Notes under the pieces: model-generated
Seen by the model: the letters and a program-made list of their open reading frames with translations, nothing else
Database searches by the model: none
Told to the model about the DNA's origin: nothing
Origin: Guyanagaster necrorhizus
Taxonomy: Eukaryota > Basidiomycota > Agaricomycetes > Agaricales > Physalacriaceae
Length of the DNA: 64,000 bases
Reading direction: 5' to 3'
Assembly: GCF_019112545.1 (NCBI RefSeq)
Contig: NW_025064886.1
Span: forward strand, 1,349,625 to 1,413,624
Shown here: positions 22,286-34,932 of the stretch, piece after piece
Layout of the letters: each line of letters begins with the position of its first letter
Numbering within the stretch: position 1 is the first letter of the stretch
Program-made: the position numbers and the translations under genes

Positions 22286-23566
22286 ATGGCACCAACGTCG
22301 TCTGCTAAACGGACAATGCACATTCCTCATCTACTTTGGTGCTGGCCCTGGAATCATAGCATGAATCCGCATTACGATATTGGCAGAGCGGAGTCGACTG
22401 CATGGGTCCGTTCCTTCAAAGCCGATGCGCCAGATAGTATCGATACCAGTAGGCCCCTACCTTTCTCCATATTACAGACAGTCTTGACATCTCGAATTTA
22501 AGGTCTCTTGCTCGCATTAGGGCTTCCTCGGGCGGATAAAGGTATAATTTTATCTGCTCGAAATCTTGTCATCTGACAGCTGCAGACACTTTCCGAATGG
22601 GCTGCGATTTGTTGATATTAATGTTATATTTCGACGATATAATCGAGGTTGACCTGATAGATGAACACGAGGCGCGATTGCTTGCGGATATTATCGTAGA
22701 CGGCCTACAAAACCCAGATAAAGCGCGGCCCGTCGGTGAGTGGATTGGCGGAGAGATGGCCCGGCAGTACCCAAACTTTTATCTTTCCCTGTCTATTGAT
22801 TTCCTGATGGGGTTTCAGGATCGGGGAGAGGGTAATCCGATTATTTAACCCCACTTCTCGTATAAGGTTCATCAATGCATTCGAGGCATACTGTGATGCA
22901 GCTGTGCAAGAGGCTGCCGATCAGACTGTTGAACGCATTCACAATATTCAGAGCTATATGGAGATCCGACGGGGAACCATTGCAACGCGGGTCTTATTCT
23001 CGCTTCTCGAGGTTGGTATGGATCTTCCGGAGGATGTTTGGAGTCGCAAAGAGATCGAGACTCTCAGATGTACGGCTATCGATCTCATCATCATTGGGAA
23101 TGATATCTACTCTTACAACAAGGAGTGGGTCTATTCCGAATGCGTCCAGCGTGTTCCAAGCGTTAATTCTCTTTGGCTTCTAGACAGGCCCATGGAGAAA
23201 CGCACAATCTCGTTGTCGTTGCAATGAATGAGCTCAAGATGAATCTGGATGAGACGGTCTCGTGGATGTCCGACCTGAACAACAAGCTCGTGCGGGAGTT
23301 TCTGACCACTTACAACGTGCTTCGTAGGTCAGAGTTGTATACGCAAGTCGGCTGGTACGTCGAAGGCTTGGGAAACTGGGTGCGAGGTATCGATGCTTTC
23401 AGCTTCAAGGTTAGCTCCATCTATTAGATGCGATTGATCCTTCTGACAGTCATTTTTGCAGAGCGAAAGGTACTTTGGGACGAGGGAGAGTGAGTTAGAG
23501 AAGGGGGGCATTATTGAATTACTTCCGGAAGGAAGTACTAGAATGACTTGTCCTTCTATTCGTTAG
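22286..23566 (+). CDS. Sesquiterpene synthase 2
   Basis: Second class I terpene cyclase, acting on farnesyl diphosphate (inferred). Exons separated by short introns give WCWPWNHSMNPHYDIGRAES, LLLALGLPRADK, FRMGCDLLILMLYFDDIIEVD with the metal-binding DDxxE near 22635, FEAYCDAAVQEAADQ, SYMEIRRGTI (Arg sensor), IIIGNDIYSYNKE (complete NSE triad, around 23100-23130), MNELKMNLDETVSWM and SERYFG (RY pair) in the last exon. Stop TAG at 23564-23566. The aspartate-rich motif ends in Glu where DDxxD is commoner. The start at 22286 is the longest; an in-frame Met ten codons on (22316) is nearer the conserved region. It appears intact and is convergent with the reductase, with only 64 bp between stops. 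Confidence 0.88.
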
Positions 23567-23630
23567 AGTTTCTGGACTTATAAGCACTGCGTCGGTAGCC
23601 CTATAGGCTCTTTGCGAAATACTGATAGGG

Positions 23631-25037
23631 CTATAGATGATGGAATAACGGTGGAACCTCGAACCCCTTCTCTTTCCACAAGCCTTCGGCGTGGACAAGA
23701 CTATCAACGGTATCCAAAGCCGTCTTATCCCATAGAATGAACGAATCCGCCTTTAAACCAAGTACATCATCTATCTTCTGCCATTCCACAGGAAACGTAT
23801 ACAAAGACCACTCCCGTGCAAGGGTGGCATCGGTTAGGCGGTCCTTGAGCTCAGGGCGCTCTTTCGCGATGATCGTGAGAGCGTCCCTATATGAAGACCT
23901 GTGCGGGGACACAATTGCGAACCTCTTCGGCCCAACTTCTGTCGAAGGTGGGAATTTCAGGGCAAGGATGTGTGCCCTTGCAGCATCACGAACATCAATA
24001 GCACCTGGGGCGATAGGGATCCTAGTGTTTCCAGGTCGAAGGAGCGCATAGATGCTCTCGTTTGTAGACAGGGCGCTGAGATCTGGTTCGGGAAGGAAGC
24101 ATTCGAAGCCAGGCGCGAAGGGCCCGTAAGTAAAGGCAGGTCCAGCTGCGGAGAAAGGCCGTATAAGTTTGGGTGAAACAAGCTGAACGAGTGCGACCAT
24201 ACCGAGCGTAACATCTATTTCTGTGTGTTTCTCCGCGAATTCAACGACCGCCAAGTCTGCATATTTCTTCTGGGCCATGTAAATTGGGAATGGTTATCCC
24301 GAGGCTATGGCTTGATCTTTGGTGACAGGATTCCAATCTGAAATCGGCGCAACGAGTAAAATGTGGATCAAATACTGAGAAAAGACTCACCGTTGGCGCC
24401 AAATGGTCCTTGTGGGAGAGGAAATGTCGCGATAGAACTAGTAACAACGACTCTGGGAACCTTCGCGTGGACAGCTTCCCGTAAAATATGTAGAGATCCT
24501 TCGATGCTGATCTACGAACAAAACATTAATGTTAAGTTGACGGCTTGAAGTGCAGGAAATGTACCTTAAAGGCTGTTTCTACATCAACTCGTCCCGGAAG
24601 AGGAGCTGCAGCATGGATTATCCCATCAACACCTTATAGAAGTGGCGTGAGCCAATATTGACCGTAAGTTATCATCGAGCTCTCTCACCTTTGAGGTATT
24701 GACTCAAGTCACCGGAAGTGATGTCGGCGACCTCGATGACTTCGAATCTGTCGCTACTGTAGTTGGCGGAGAGGGCCTTCTTCAGGAGTTCGATCTTCTT
24801 TCCTCGGGCAGCACTAAAATATAACACTATCAATTGAAAAATTTGCAATGTACCGTGAATAGAACGTACGCTCGAACGAAATACCGGTTATTTAGCAATT
24901 GGGACAATATATGGTAGCCGATAAAGCCTGAGCCCCCAGTAACCTGGAAGAAGAGGGACAGTTGAGATACCGTGAAGAGCGGGAAGGCCATGAGAATGCA
25001 CAAATATTAAACCAGAGTTTGAGTTGCTAGGTGACAT
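23631..25037 (-). pseudogene. NAD(P)-dependent epimerase/reductase with an in-frame stop
   Basis: Extended short-chain dehydrogenase of the dihydroflavonol-4-reductase / cinnamoyl-CoA reductase type; it would reduce a ketone or aldehyde using NADPH. Exons give MSPSNSNSGLIF, then the Rossmann motif VTGGSGFIGYHILSQLL, ARGKKIELLKKAL, VDGIIHAAAPLPG, VVVTSSIATFPLPQGPFGANG, DWNPVTKDQAIASG, then the catalytic YMAQK (YxxxK), FTYGPFAPGFE, LSALSTNESIYALLRP and GAIDVRDAARAHILALKFPP. A TAA at 24294-24296 falls in frame between ASG and PFPIYMAQK, seven codons before the catalytic Tyr. No GT-AG intron removes it. Everything else, including downstream frame and splice sites, is intact, so this is either a very recent null allele or a sequencing error. 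Confidence 0.82.
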
Positions 25038-25223
25038 TTTGGTAGGATGTATTGGGGTGGTTGTGGTGTTTAGGCCAGCTTCTATGCTTGTTCTAGGAGT
25101 TGAGAGGACGTGAGGAGCAGTATTGGATGAGGAGTGTTCTTAGGAGCGAGGGGTTGGGGACAAAACAAGTCTTTGTTTGGACACCAAAGCTCTCTCGCGA
25201 TGGCCCCTCAAGGGAAGCCATGC
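25038..25223. other. Junction between the gene region and the repeat nest
   Basis: This lies between the reductase start and the first DIRS coding sequence and must hold the reductase promoter. The exact left end of the DIRS element is not visible; no terminal repeat could be paired inside the window. Confidence 0.45.
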
Positions 25224-26357
25224 TCAAGCCACCACGGGCGCGAAATGGAAATCCAGCGGATTGGGAGAGGGAGCAAGAGGCGCGGCCACATGAAGTTGAG
25301 CAGACAGGTGGAGGATACGGTCACGAGGAACATCGATATAGAGTTTGTAAGCATCGCTATGCCATCTTCCTAGCAACTGAATCTCATAGTCAGAAAACCC
25401 AGCTACAGCAGCTGATGATGCAGCCCCACACTGAAAACTATGGCCAGAGAAACTGGATGAGTCCAGCCTGAGAAGAGCAAGATGGTCCTTCAAAGTGTGC
25501 ACAAATGCATTACAACGGAGTGGATCGCCATTCATATCTGCAAATAGTGGGGCTTGGCCATCCAGGGGATGGATTATAAAAAGATTCTTCAATGCTGACA
25601 TTGCACATGTAGAAGATTCGGATGTGGTAGCAATCAAGACTGTGACGCCTTTTCTAAAGGGGTCAGTCTTTGATGCAGGGAGTGTAAGATGAATGTGGGA
25701 TGGGCAATCAAAGTCAGGCAGGAACTGAATGGCATCCCTGGTAATGTGCACTGCGGGATTGAAAACTTCATTGCCTGACAGAGTGAATTCTCCACAACGG
25801 AGAAAAGCTGACCATGTGAGCTTGGATGCAGCATCAAAAATAGCATTGTTGATGTGTGAGGTGTTCCCTGCAATGGAAGACAATATTTGTAGGATATTCA
25901 GTGTGATAGGCATCTTGGGGTTCCGCTCTCGCTCGCCATAGAAGCACTTGATACCCCGAAGGAGGCACTGGACAGACAAGGACTTGCACTGATTGAAAGG
26001 AAGCCCTGCATTGACATGAAGTGAGTGTAACACACTAATATATGATTTGATGGTCTTTGGCATCAATCCTCTGGAGCATAACCAGGTCGCCCATTCCATT
26101 ACTGCAGTGATACTTGCTAGTAAGAATTGGCCTGGAGGGTCCATGAACTTGGGATGAAGTCTGAGGAAGTCAATAAAGGATTTCTGTCTACTGGAGTATG
26201 TTTTCTGAGTGCTGGATGCAAGGCCATGGAAGAGGAAGAATGTGACACATGAAGAGTAGTGAGGGTGTGTTTCATAGAATGAGGATGGGACTTCATTGAA
26301 GAGGATTTCTTTTGGAGGTTGGGTGTGAGTTGAAACATCCAGTGGTACTGGAAACAA
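25224..26357 (-). pseudogene. DIRS-type tyrosine recombinase (still open, catalytic Arg lost)
   Basis: Integrase of the phage-lambda recombinase superfamily that inserts DIRS-type circles. The 377-codon frame is uninterrupted. It shows the first catalytic Arg in FLRCGEFT, the box-II region SGHSFQCGAASSAAVAGFSD and the C-terminal LGRWHSDAYKLYID with the nucleophile Tyr. Box II normally reads HSFRRGAA (HxxR). Here both Args are replaced: the first by Gln (CAG at 25433-25431, from CGG) and the next by Cys (TGT, from CGT). Both are single transitions at CpG. The Met at 26357 is only the longest in-frame start, since the frame is preceded by RNase H sequence in the same element. Confidence 0.8.
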
Positions 26358-27329
26358 GACACTGCATCAGCAATGCTATTTTCAGCAGTAGAAATCCAAA
26401 CTGAGAAAAAAGAGAAATCCAAGCAAGATGCAAGCATTACTATAACCTGAAGGACTGCCATGCTATGTGAAGACCAACTCATCCCAGAATTGAGCCAGCT
26501 AACCATGTTCTGATTATCACAACAAAAATTGACTGTCTTTCCTGACTATAAGTCATCCCAGCACAAAATAGCTTGTAAGATAGCATACAGCTCTTTATAC
26601 TGGATGTCACAGCTCCTCAAGTGACATGGGCAATAAGAAGAGAACCACTCATCACTAAAATGGCCACCCAAGCCTTTTTGACCACTAGCATCTGTGAAAA
26701 CAGAAACTACCTCTCACTCTTCTTTCAACAGGCAGATTCCATTCCACCTTGAGCTGAATACACTCTACCAGTTGATATCAGAGGCAACACCTGATGGAAT
26801 GTGCTGGATGGAAAACTTAGATGAAAAAGAAGAGGCAAAATTATGTAGCTGACAGAGAAATGGGCATGAGGGATAACCTGTGAACAGAATTGGAGATACT
26901 CTGTAAGTTCATCCAGCTCACAGAGAGTACATGAGCTCTTGATTTGCCATGTGTGGAGGAGGTCATGAAGGTATGAGAGCTTGTCAACTGGTAGGCAACC
27001 TTCCATGTGCACAGAGTCAAGAATGATGCCAAGGAACTCAATGATACATGAGGATTATTCTGTCTTGGATTCCTGGAAGGAAAGACCAAGCTCATGACCA
27101 AGAGCTAGTACTCATTCTACAGCTGCAGTAGATATGGCATCTGGAGTGTGTGGAGAGAAAATTTGGAGAACATCATCCAAATAATGATGTATAGCAGCAG
27201 GTATGTGACATTGGATAATCCAATGCAGCACTTCCACAAACAAGTTAAAGATATATGGAGTGATCTTCAACTTGAAGATAAGCACCTGCAAAAAATAAAA
27301 TTCATGGCCCCAAGAAATTCCAAGATAAT
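26358..27329 (-). pseudogene. DIRS reverse transcriptase / RNase H remnant, 3' part
   Basis: Reading on minus from 27329: HYLGISWGHEFYF, YIFNLFVEVLHWII, HHYLDDVLQIF (the RT catalytic YxDD, near 27170), EFLGIILDSVHMEGCLPVDK, then the RNase H end VWISTAENSIADAVS (near 26390). Several in-frame stops and one or more frame changes break it. The 5' part of the same RT lies at 35399-35611 beyond the inserted LTR element. Confidence 0.7.
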
Positions 27330-27334
27330 GCCAG

Positions 27335-27796
27335 TGTTAGACTCAAGCCACACATGATCTGAACACATGATAAACTAACATGGTTTCACCTTCAAACCTT
27401 TGCACTAGAGTTCACTTGTTGTATCCTATTGACCAAATGCTTCAAGGCTGCAAACAGATATAGCTTGAGAGTAGAATAAGGTGAATAAACTTTAGCTTGA
27501 AGCTGGGATTATACCAGTGAGAGCTGTCCTACTTATATATTATAAGTCTGTTGAGATAAATATACTACTACTTATTATGTCTGTCCAAGTCATTGTGTTC
27601 ATTGTCCTTGAACATCACTACTATCTACAATAGGGTTGTTGTATATTGCCAAGTGTCATCATTATGTTGAAAGACAATGACAGACTTGGCTTGTTGTGAT
27701 GACTAAGCTGATCCCACAGTCTTAAGTGCTGATACAGGTGCCTTGACTAAGCATAAATAGGGATTAATTAAGAAAAAAAATAGAAAAATCATAACA
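27335..27796 (-). repeat. Element A 3' LTR
   Basis: A 462-bp repeat with plus-strand ends TGTTAGACTC and ATCATAACA, i.e. TGTTA/TAACA inverted tips. A purine tract (plus strand tatcccctcctta) lies just inside it at 27798-27810, as expected for the 3' LTR of a minus-strand element. Confidence 0.9.
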
Positions 27797-27829
27797 TTAT
27801 CCCCTCCTTAAGACTATTGTCTTGATGGC

Positions 27830-30800
27830 TTAATTAAGAGACAATTTATAATCATATATAGCATCTGAAGCATTCATTTATTTTTCATTTATCCACTGGT
27901 TAGATTTTAGACTATAGCTCTTTCAACTGATCAGGTAATCAACTGTCATGGTTGTCCCACTGCCTCTGGCCTTAACCTTTTGCAATTTATGGTTTAAGAC
28001 CTGGTTGATCTTATAATATTCTTTATCATCAATTAGATCAGGAGGAGAAGGTGAGAGTTGTTCTTAATTTGGGAATACCAGTGCAATAAAAGAGATTAAG
28101 AGTGATTTGTTAAATATGTCATGGATTTTCCATATAGATGGAAGATGTAATTGATAGGCAGAAGGACCAATTTTGATGAGGATGAGAAAGAGGCTGATGC
28201 ATTTGTTGGCAAGTTTCTGTTTTGGTCATAGTAGATGAAAGTTGGTTATATTCAACCAGACTTTATTGTTTACTGTGAATATGTGAGTGGGAGTGCAATA
28301 TTTGTTATACTGTTTTTTCATGGAAGTGGCTGTTTTTTCAAGAGCAATCTGGATTTTATCATGGATCTTGAACATTGTGGTAGTGAATTCATTTGAGGCA
28401 GAAGTTGATATATAGACACATTCTATGTGGGTGACATTGGGATGTTGGTTGTGATTAACAAAGAACAGGGTTTTACTAGTAGTAGAGTGAATGTGGTTGT
28501 TGTGCTAAAAGGCTGCAAGAGCAAGTCATTCCATTCAATCATCTTGATAGTAGTTAATAAAAAGCTGGAGGTATTTTTTGATTTTCTGATTGATTCATTC
28601 TATCTGATCATCTATTTGTGGATGATAGATGGTAGATATATTTCATCAAATATTGAGTAGCCAGTATAGGTCATTAAGGAATTTTGAGATGAATTGTGGT
28701 CTCCAATTGGAGATCACAATCTGAGGCATCTTATATTTAGCATATACTTCATCATAAAGTATTTTGGCCTATCCTTTTAATGTTAACTCCATTAAACACA
28801 TGACTAGAATGATCACTTTTGAAAACTGATCAGTGATGATAAGAATCACATTATACCCATTGCAGTCTGGTAATCCAATAATCATGTCCACTGAGATGTG
28901 AGTCTATGGTGATTGAGAGACCTTATTTGGATAGAGTAGCATAGCTTGAGATTGTGTTGACAACTTATTTTGCTGGTAAGTCTCACACCTCTTGACATAC
29001 CATTTGATGTCTTAGCCTAATTTAGACTACTAATACTCTCATAAGACTAATTTTTTAGTCTTTGCAATTCCTGAATATCCTGTGATTGCATGATCATAGC
29101 TCATGGCAATAATCTCTTCTCAAAGTTCTTGATCCTGTGAAATATAGATCTGCCTGTCATATTGGATTATTCCACCTTTCTTCATCATTTTTTGTTTGTG
29201 ATTCAGAGATAGAGCCATGCATTGATCCCACTTACTACTGTCTCAGGTCACACTCTTGATCTACTTATAGATCTCTTTCTCCATTAGTATTATCATTGTC
29301 TAAAAGTGTTCAGACTTTAATAATATTACTCTCTCATTATTATATCCTCTTTAATCATAGTTCACATGCTGACTGAGAAGATCAGCCTTCTTGTTTGCCA
29401 CTCCAGCCTTATGGTGCAGAGTGTACTTGTACTAGCTCAGTTTGATTATCCAGTGAGCCTATTATTAGTTGAGCTTTTGTAGTGTATAGAAATAGCAGAG
29501 GTTTTGATGGTCAGTCCAAATTTCAAGGGTCTGAACTGTGCTGATTAGATAATAGTATCACTCTTCTAGAGCAAGCATTATCGCAAGGAGTTTCTTGTTG
29601 TATATTTTATAATTTTGTTCTGTCACTGTTAGAGCCTTAGATAGAAAGGCTATGAGTTACTATTTCCCATCCTGTTTTTAGAAAAGTATAGCCCCAATAG
29701 CTTCCTCACTTGAATCAGCCTCCACCTGAAACTTTCTATCCTGAGTCAGAATTGCTAAGACAACATCTTCAGCAAGCTATCATTTCAGATTGTTAAAAGC
29801 TGATTGCTAAAAAGTTTCTCATGTCTATAGAGCATTTCTAGTTAATTGCATTATTGGTCTGACAATTTTGCTGTAATCATGAATAAACTGTTGGTAGAAG
29901 TTAGTGAATCTCAAAAAGGACTGTAACTCCTTCTTCTTTCTAGGGATTGGTCATTTGATCATCTTAGCCACTTTGACAGAGTCCATTCAGATGCTTTCTT
30001 TGCTAATGATTACTCTGAGGTATTCTGTCTTCAATACCTCAAATTTGCACTTCTTCACTTTGAGAAATAATTTGTGTTTCCTCATAAGAGCTAGTACTTG
30101 TCAAATAAGTTGTCAATATTTGGTGTGATCTTTTAACATAATAAGAATATTATCCAGGTATATTGTTATCTTTTCAGTAGTGATGAGATTCTTAAAGATA
30201 TCATTCATCATCTACTAAAAAGTGGTTGGAGAGTTTATGAGTCTGAAGAACATAACTATGGGCTCAAATAGCTCTTGATTAGTTTAAAATGCTGCCTTCT
30301 ATTTGTTGCCCTTCTTGATTCATATATTGTTATACCCCCATCAGATATCTAGTTTGGTATAATACTTGGCTCCCTTAAGCTTATCCATTAACTCAGAAAT
30401 CAGCAAGAGCAGATAACAATTCTTGATCATCATTTTATTCAGTTTCTGATAGTCTTATACTGACTGGAGTTTGCTATCCTTCTTTTTGATGAAGAAGAAT
30501 GGCAATGCCATAAGAGACTTTGATGGCTAAATTCACTCACTGGAGAGATTCTTGTCTAAGAATTTGTTGAGTTTCTGCTATTCATGATTGCTGAGTGGAT
30601 AGGTCTTGCAATCAAAGTTGGCATTAGCATTAGAGATCAACTTGATCATGTGATTTTAAGGCTTGAGCTCTAGTAGTTTGTTAAAGCTTTCTTTATTGAA
30701 CAGGTCATAGTAGTCCTGCACCCATTTGGGAATCATCTCTTCAAATGACTTCTCCTTTTCTGCATTGGTCTTAGTCACCAAGTCATTGGTATGATGTACC

Positions 30801-31728
30801 ACTTGAATATGCAGAGCCTGCTAGAGGTTAACAGTGAGGATGATTTCTCTGTCTTCCATCTTTTTGTCCCAATAGTCTTTGAGATCTTCATCAGACAATT
30901 CAAAAGAAAATTTCTAGCACTTGTATTATGCAAAGATGATGTGTCCAGTTTTCTAATTGATGAGAGAGTTATGTCAGATCAACTAGTCATAGCCAAGGAA
31001 CACCTTCTTTGTTCCTAAGTTAGTGATAGCCAGGTCAATCCATTCTGAGTGGTCTTTAATAGTAAGCCAGAGTTTGATAAACTTGGTAATTAAGCCAGCT
31101 TGATTCTTGATACCATTAGCATATATATAGAGATTGGGGCTGCTGTAGCTCAGATTGGAAGATTGTACTTGATGACAAAAGCATGATTTATTGAGCTGCC
31201 AGTGCAGCTGCTATCAACTAATGCCATGATGATATAGATCAAGCAGTTTGTGAGGGTTTTGATCTGCACTTTGGCAGTTAAGTTCTGTCCTAGGGTTTTT
31301 GCCTGTTAGACATATCTTTAGGGTCCTTGGAGTTTATCAAGCTATTTCAAAGCTCAACATTGCTCCACCTTCTTCATCTCTTTGATCATCTCATCAATAA
31401 CTTCTTCAGCCTGAGTTTTGTGTACTCAGTTCTTGAGTACTGCCTTTGCTGCTTCTTTTGTAGGTGCTTCTTTGATGACCTGCCAGATCTATTTCATGTT
31501 AAATAGCTTGAGCCATCTAATAGGAGTCTCTCCTTCTGTTCAGCCTGTAGGTGTTTGAGTTTTAGCTTTTGACAATTTATGTAGAGTGTGTTTGACAGCA
31601 GAGGATAGAGGTATATTTGAACATACTTTTAAGTTAGATATGGGAGTATCTACAGAAGTACTATCAGTCTGTCCTACAGCTATGTGTGACACACTGTTCT
31701 TCTTGGCTGATCTAATGGAATCACTCAC
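27830..31728 (-). pseudogene. Element A pol (protease-RT-RNase H-integrase-chromodomain) remains
   Basis: The frame begins at the conserved CAGTGA overlap with gag and ends at a TAA (27830-27832) aligned with that of element D. Recognisable pieces include the RT region with YLDNILIM (Asp to Asn in YLDD, near 30160), RNase H and integrase blocks and a C-terminal chromodomain. Many stops and substitutions make it non-functional. Confidence 0.75.
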
Positions 31729-34700
31729 TGATTGATCCTGTCTTTTATCTCCTCTATCTTTGTTTCTGCACTAAGTTCTTCTACTTCTTTCTGCAGCTCA
31801 GTGATTTGCACCCATATATCTTTGCATGTCTGCTTCTTCAGGCAGTTCCATGATATATGGCCTTTTTGGCCACAATTGAAACACTTGCTCTCTTTCTTGA
31901 GCTGATCAATATCCATTGGCTTGCTGCTTCTAGTGTATGTTGTCTCTATTTCTGTCTTCTGAGTGCCATAAGAGAGCATGCTAGTGGTCAATGATGCTCC
32001 TGTCTTAGTACTGGATTGACTATTGGTCTTCTGATTGGAAGATGAGTTTGACTTCTGATACTCCTGTAGATTTGCCTGTTCTGCTTTCTGCCACTGCCTC
32101 TCCTTGTATATCTCAGTGATGTGTTCTTTCTATTTATCATACCCTTTTAGGATGAACTTGCCAATATCAGAAATCATTTTGATGTAAGATAGTAGAATCT
32201 CTCTCTTGAGTGCCTTTATCAATTGTCCATCATCAGCAATGTCATTCTGAATCTCAGCAAGTTTGATGAGCTGTTTCAGCTCATTGAAGTATTTGATGGC
32301 TGCTTTGTCACCCATCTTGAATTCCTTGATCTTTGATTTGTGCACTTCCTGCACAGCAAGATTAATGAATTTGTTGTTCAACATTTGTTTGAAGACAGAT
32401 CAGAATGAAAAGCAGTGATATTGTTGAGTGGTTGAGTAAGAGTTTGAGGAAATTAAAATTCACTACATCTTAGCTTTGTCTTTAAGGTAAGATACAGCAA
32501 ATGTGATCTTGTTCATGTCTGCTCTGAAGTAGGTGATGTAAACCTTGAAGTACTGCTTGCAATCAATGAGGAATTGATTAATATCATTAGAGGCATCTTT
32601 AAAAGAGTGTGGCTTTCAGAGTAGGTCAGGTTTGCATTAGAGGACAGTAGCATTCTCTAGTAAAGCCCCCATAGAGTTGGGCCACTGATTGAAGGGTGGG
32701 CACTACTACTTGGTTGGCAGACTGGAGAAAAAGTGAAGAGATCCATTGTCAGCAACAGGGCTTCCCATTAGTACTATTTCTTTTTATACTATGATTCTGT
32801 TTTGGATCATAAATCTGAGCTTAATGGCTTCAGAGTTATCTTTTACCAGTTCCTTCCTGCTTTCTTTAGCTTTATCAGATGGTAGTTGTCTACTTAGGAG
32901 CTGGCTTCTCTTGCTGGTTTATAGATTTTGAAATCCAGCAGGCTGAGTGACTGGTTGAGATTGAGATTAAGAAAGCTGAGTTGCTGAGGATCAGATTGAT
33001 GGCATAATATAAGAGTATCAGCTTTAGTAGATCCAGACTGATAGGGCTGTATAGATAGCTTGCTTCAGAGCTATAGATGGGGTCCATGGCATCAGCTTGA
33101 TATCATATTTAGACACATATTCTGGCAACTGGTTGAGCTGATCTTCTGGATGCCTTCTGTTATAAACTGAAATTGCATATTTAGTAGCAGCATATTGTAA
33201 AATATCCTGCTTCTTGAGATTGTCTGCTGAAATATACTTCTGTCTCAGAGACAATGCCAACCAGACCTTATCCCACTATATGAATGCTATACTTTTCTGA
33301 TACAGCCCATTGAACTCTTCTTTGCATGTCCATTGAATTTTCTCCAACAAGGCTTCTTCATCTGTTTCTTCTTCTGCATACTTCTCTAGTCATTTCCAAT
33401 CAAGAGGAACATTATTCCCTATATTGTCCTCTTCATTCTCTTTATTCCTCTCATCTCTGCTGTCCTCTTTGAGGAAGCTGTCATGCAGGTCATAAGTAGA
33501 TGGTGCCTGAGGTCTGATTGTTGCTAGTAAACTGGTTGTCATTTTAGGTACTAGGTCTGAGGTCATTGGTTGGAGGAGAAGGTTGGAGGAGAAGGCTGGA
33601 GGAGGGTGGCTCTGATGTTTGGATCATCTTGGTGGTCATCTTGTGCTCTTGCCTCCTCCAGGTCTCAGCTATAGATGCAGAAGTTTCAATAGAAATAGAG
33701 ATTGAGAAAGAGCACTGTGACTCTTCCTCCAAGGAAACAGCAGAGACCCTGGTCAGGAATATGAGCATTGAGAGGAACTTGAAGCCCATATGTGTCAAGA
33801 ACAGAGTCAGCATGAAAAGGGATGATGTCGATATCAGTGATACTGACACTTTAGAGAGAGGGATTATTACTCCTTCTTTGAGCTTTATCAGCAGTGATTG
33901 CTTCAGCAGATCCTGCTCAGGGGTCAGTTTCTAATATAGTGGGGGTACTAGGTTTCCTGAAGAGGAAACTGATAGAATCAGTCTAAAGACCATACTAGAA
34001 GGGGTTCCCAGAATCCAGATGGTGGCCTTCAGCTCTCATTGTTGTCTTCTGTACTGAGTGTTATAGAGCTCATTATCATGTAAGGCCTGTTGTTGGGCCT
34101 GTTTTGCCTTGGCTCAGTTGAGGTTTTTGATGATCTCCCTTCTTGCAGTCTTAATTTCCTCAGTGGTGAAATCTCTGACATCTTACTCAAGCTGATCAGC
34201 AATAGTTGGGCTCCAGTATTCTCTTGAGCCTTCTAACTCAGGATAAGAGTCACTGTACTGGGTTGGTGTGAGACTGAACTTAGGGATCATGTAGAGAGAA
34301 CTGTGTTTAGAGTGTGTGGGCAAAATGGATTGGGGTCCTGGAGCCACTCTAATGGCATCAAGAGAGTCCTAAGCACAGTTTCTAATGACATGCTTTAGAA
34401 AGACAGTATTGTCAGAGGGCAAGTTGTTAAAGAAGTTGTTGGAGAGGTCCTTGTCCTCATGGTTCAGAACTGGAGAGAATCTCAGTGAGACCTATAGGTT
34501 TCTAAAACCAGTGAGTCATAGATTGTTTTGTCTGCTGGCTGGTCTGAGAGAATACTGATGTCTTTCTTCTTGCAGAGTGCTCTATAAATTTGTTCTCTCA
34601 GAGTCAGTTCATATATGGTTTTTGTCATGGGCTGAGTAGAAGTTCTGAGAGAGGCTGGAATGTTGTGAAAGGGGAGGTCTGATGTGATATTTCTGAGAAT

Positions 34701-34874
34701 ACAGCAGATCTGCTGGAATTCTTAGTAGTGCCTGACCGTCTAAGCAGTGATTGATTAGCATCTCTGATAAAGTTGAATGATCACCAATAAGCCTAATAAT
34801 ATTCTGATGATAGAAGCAAGGAGTTTAAAGAACTCATGGTTAAAATTGAAAGATATGCTGTTGATAGATGACAT
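31725..34874 (-). pseudogene. Element A gag remains
   Basis: The start at 34874 gives MSSINSISFNFNHEFFKLLA and a hydrophobic segment LLGLLVIIQL. The middle is degraded. The capsid-like core survives as MLNNKFINLAVQEVHKSKIK (32384 down). The nucleocapsid zinc knuckle CFNCGQKGHISWNC is near 31885. Gag ends NQ-TGA. Confidence 0.75.
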
Positions 34875-34932
34875 TCAGTTTCCTCTGCACTTATTGTATG
34901 TGAGGAAAGGGAAGTGTAAGCTTTGAGCTAAT

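Noticed and set aside
33566..33934. 122-codon plus frame inside element A
   Set aside because: It is the antisense of the degraded gag of the minus-strand element.
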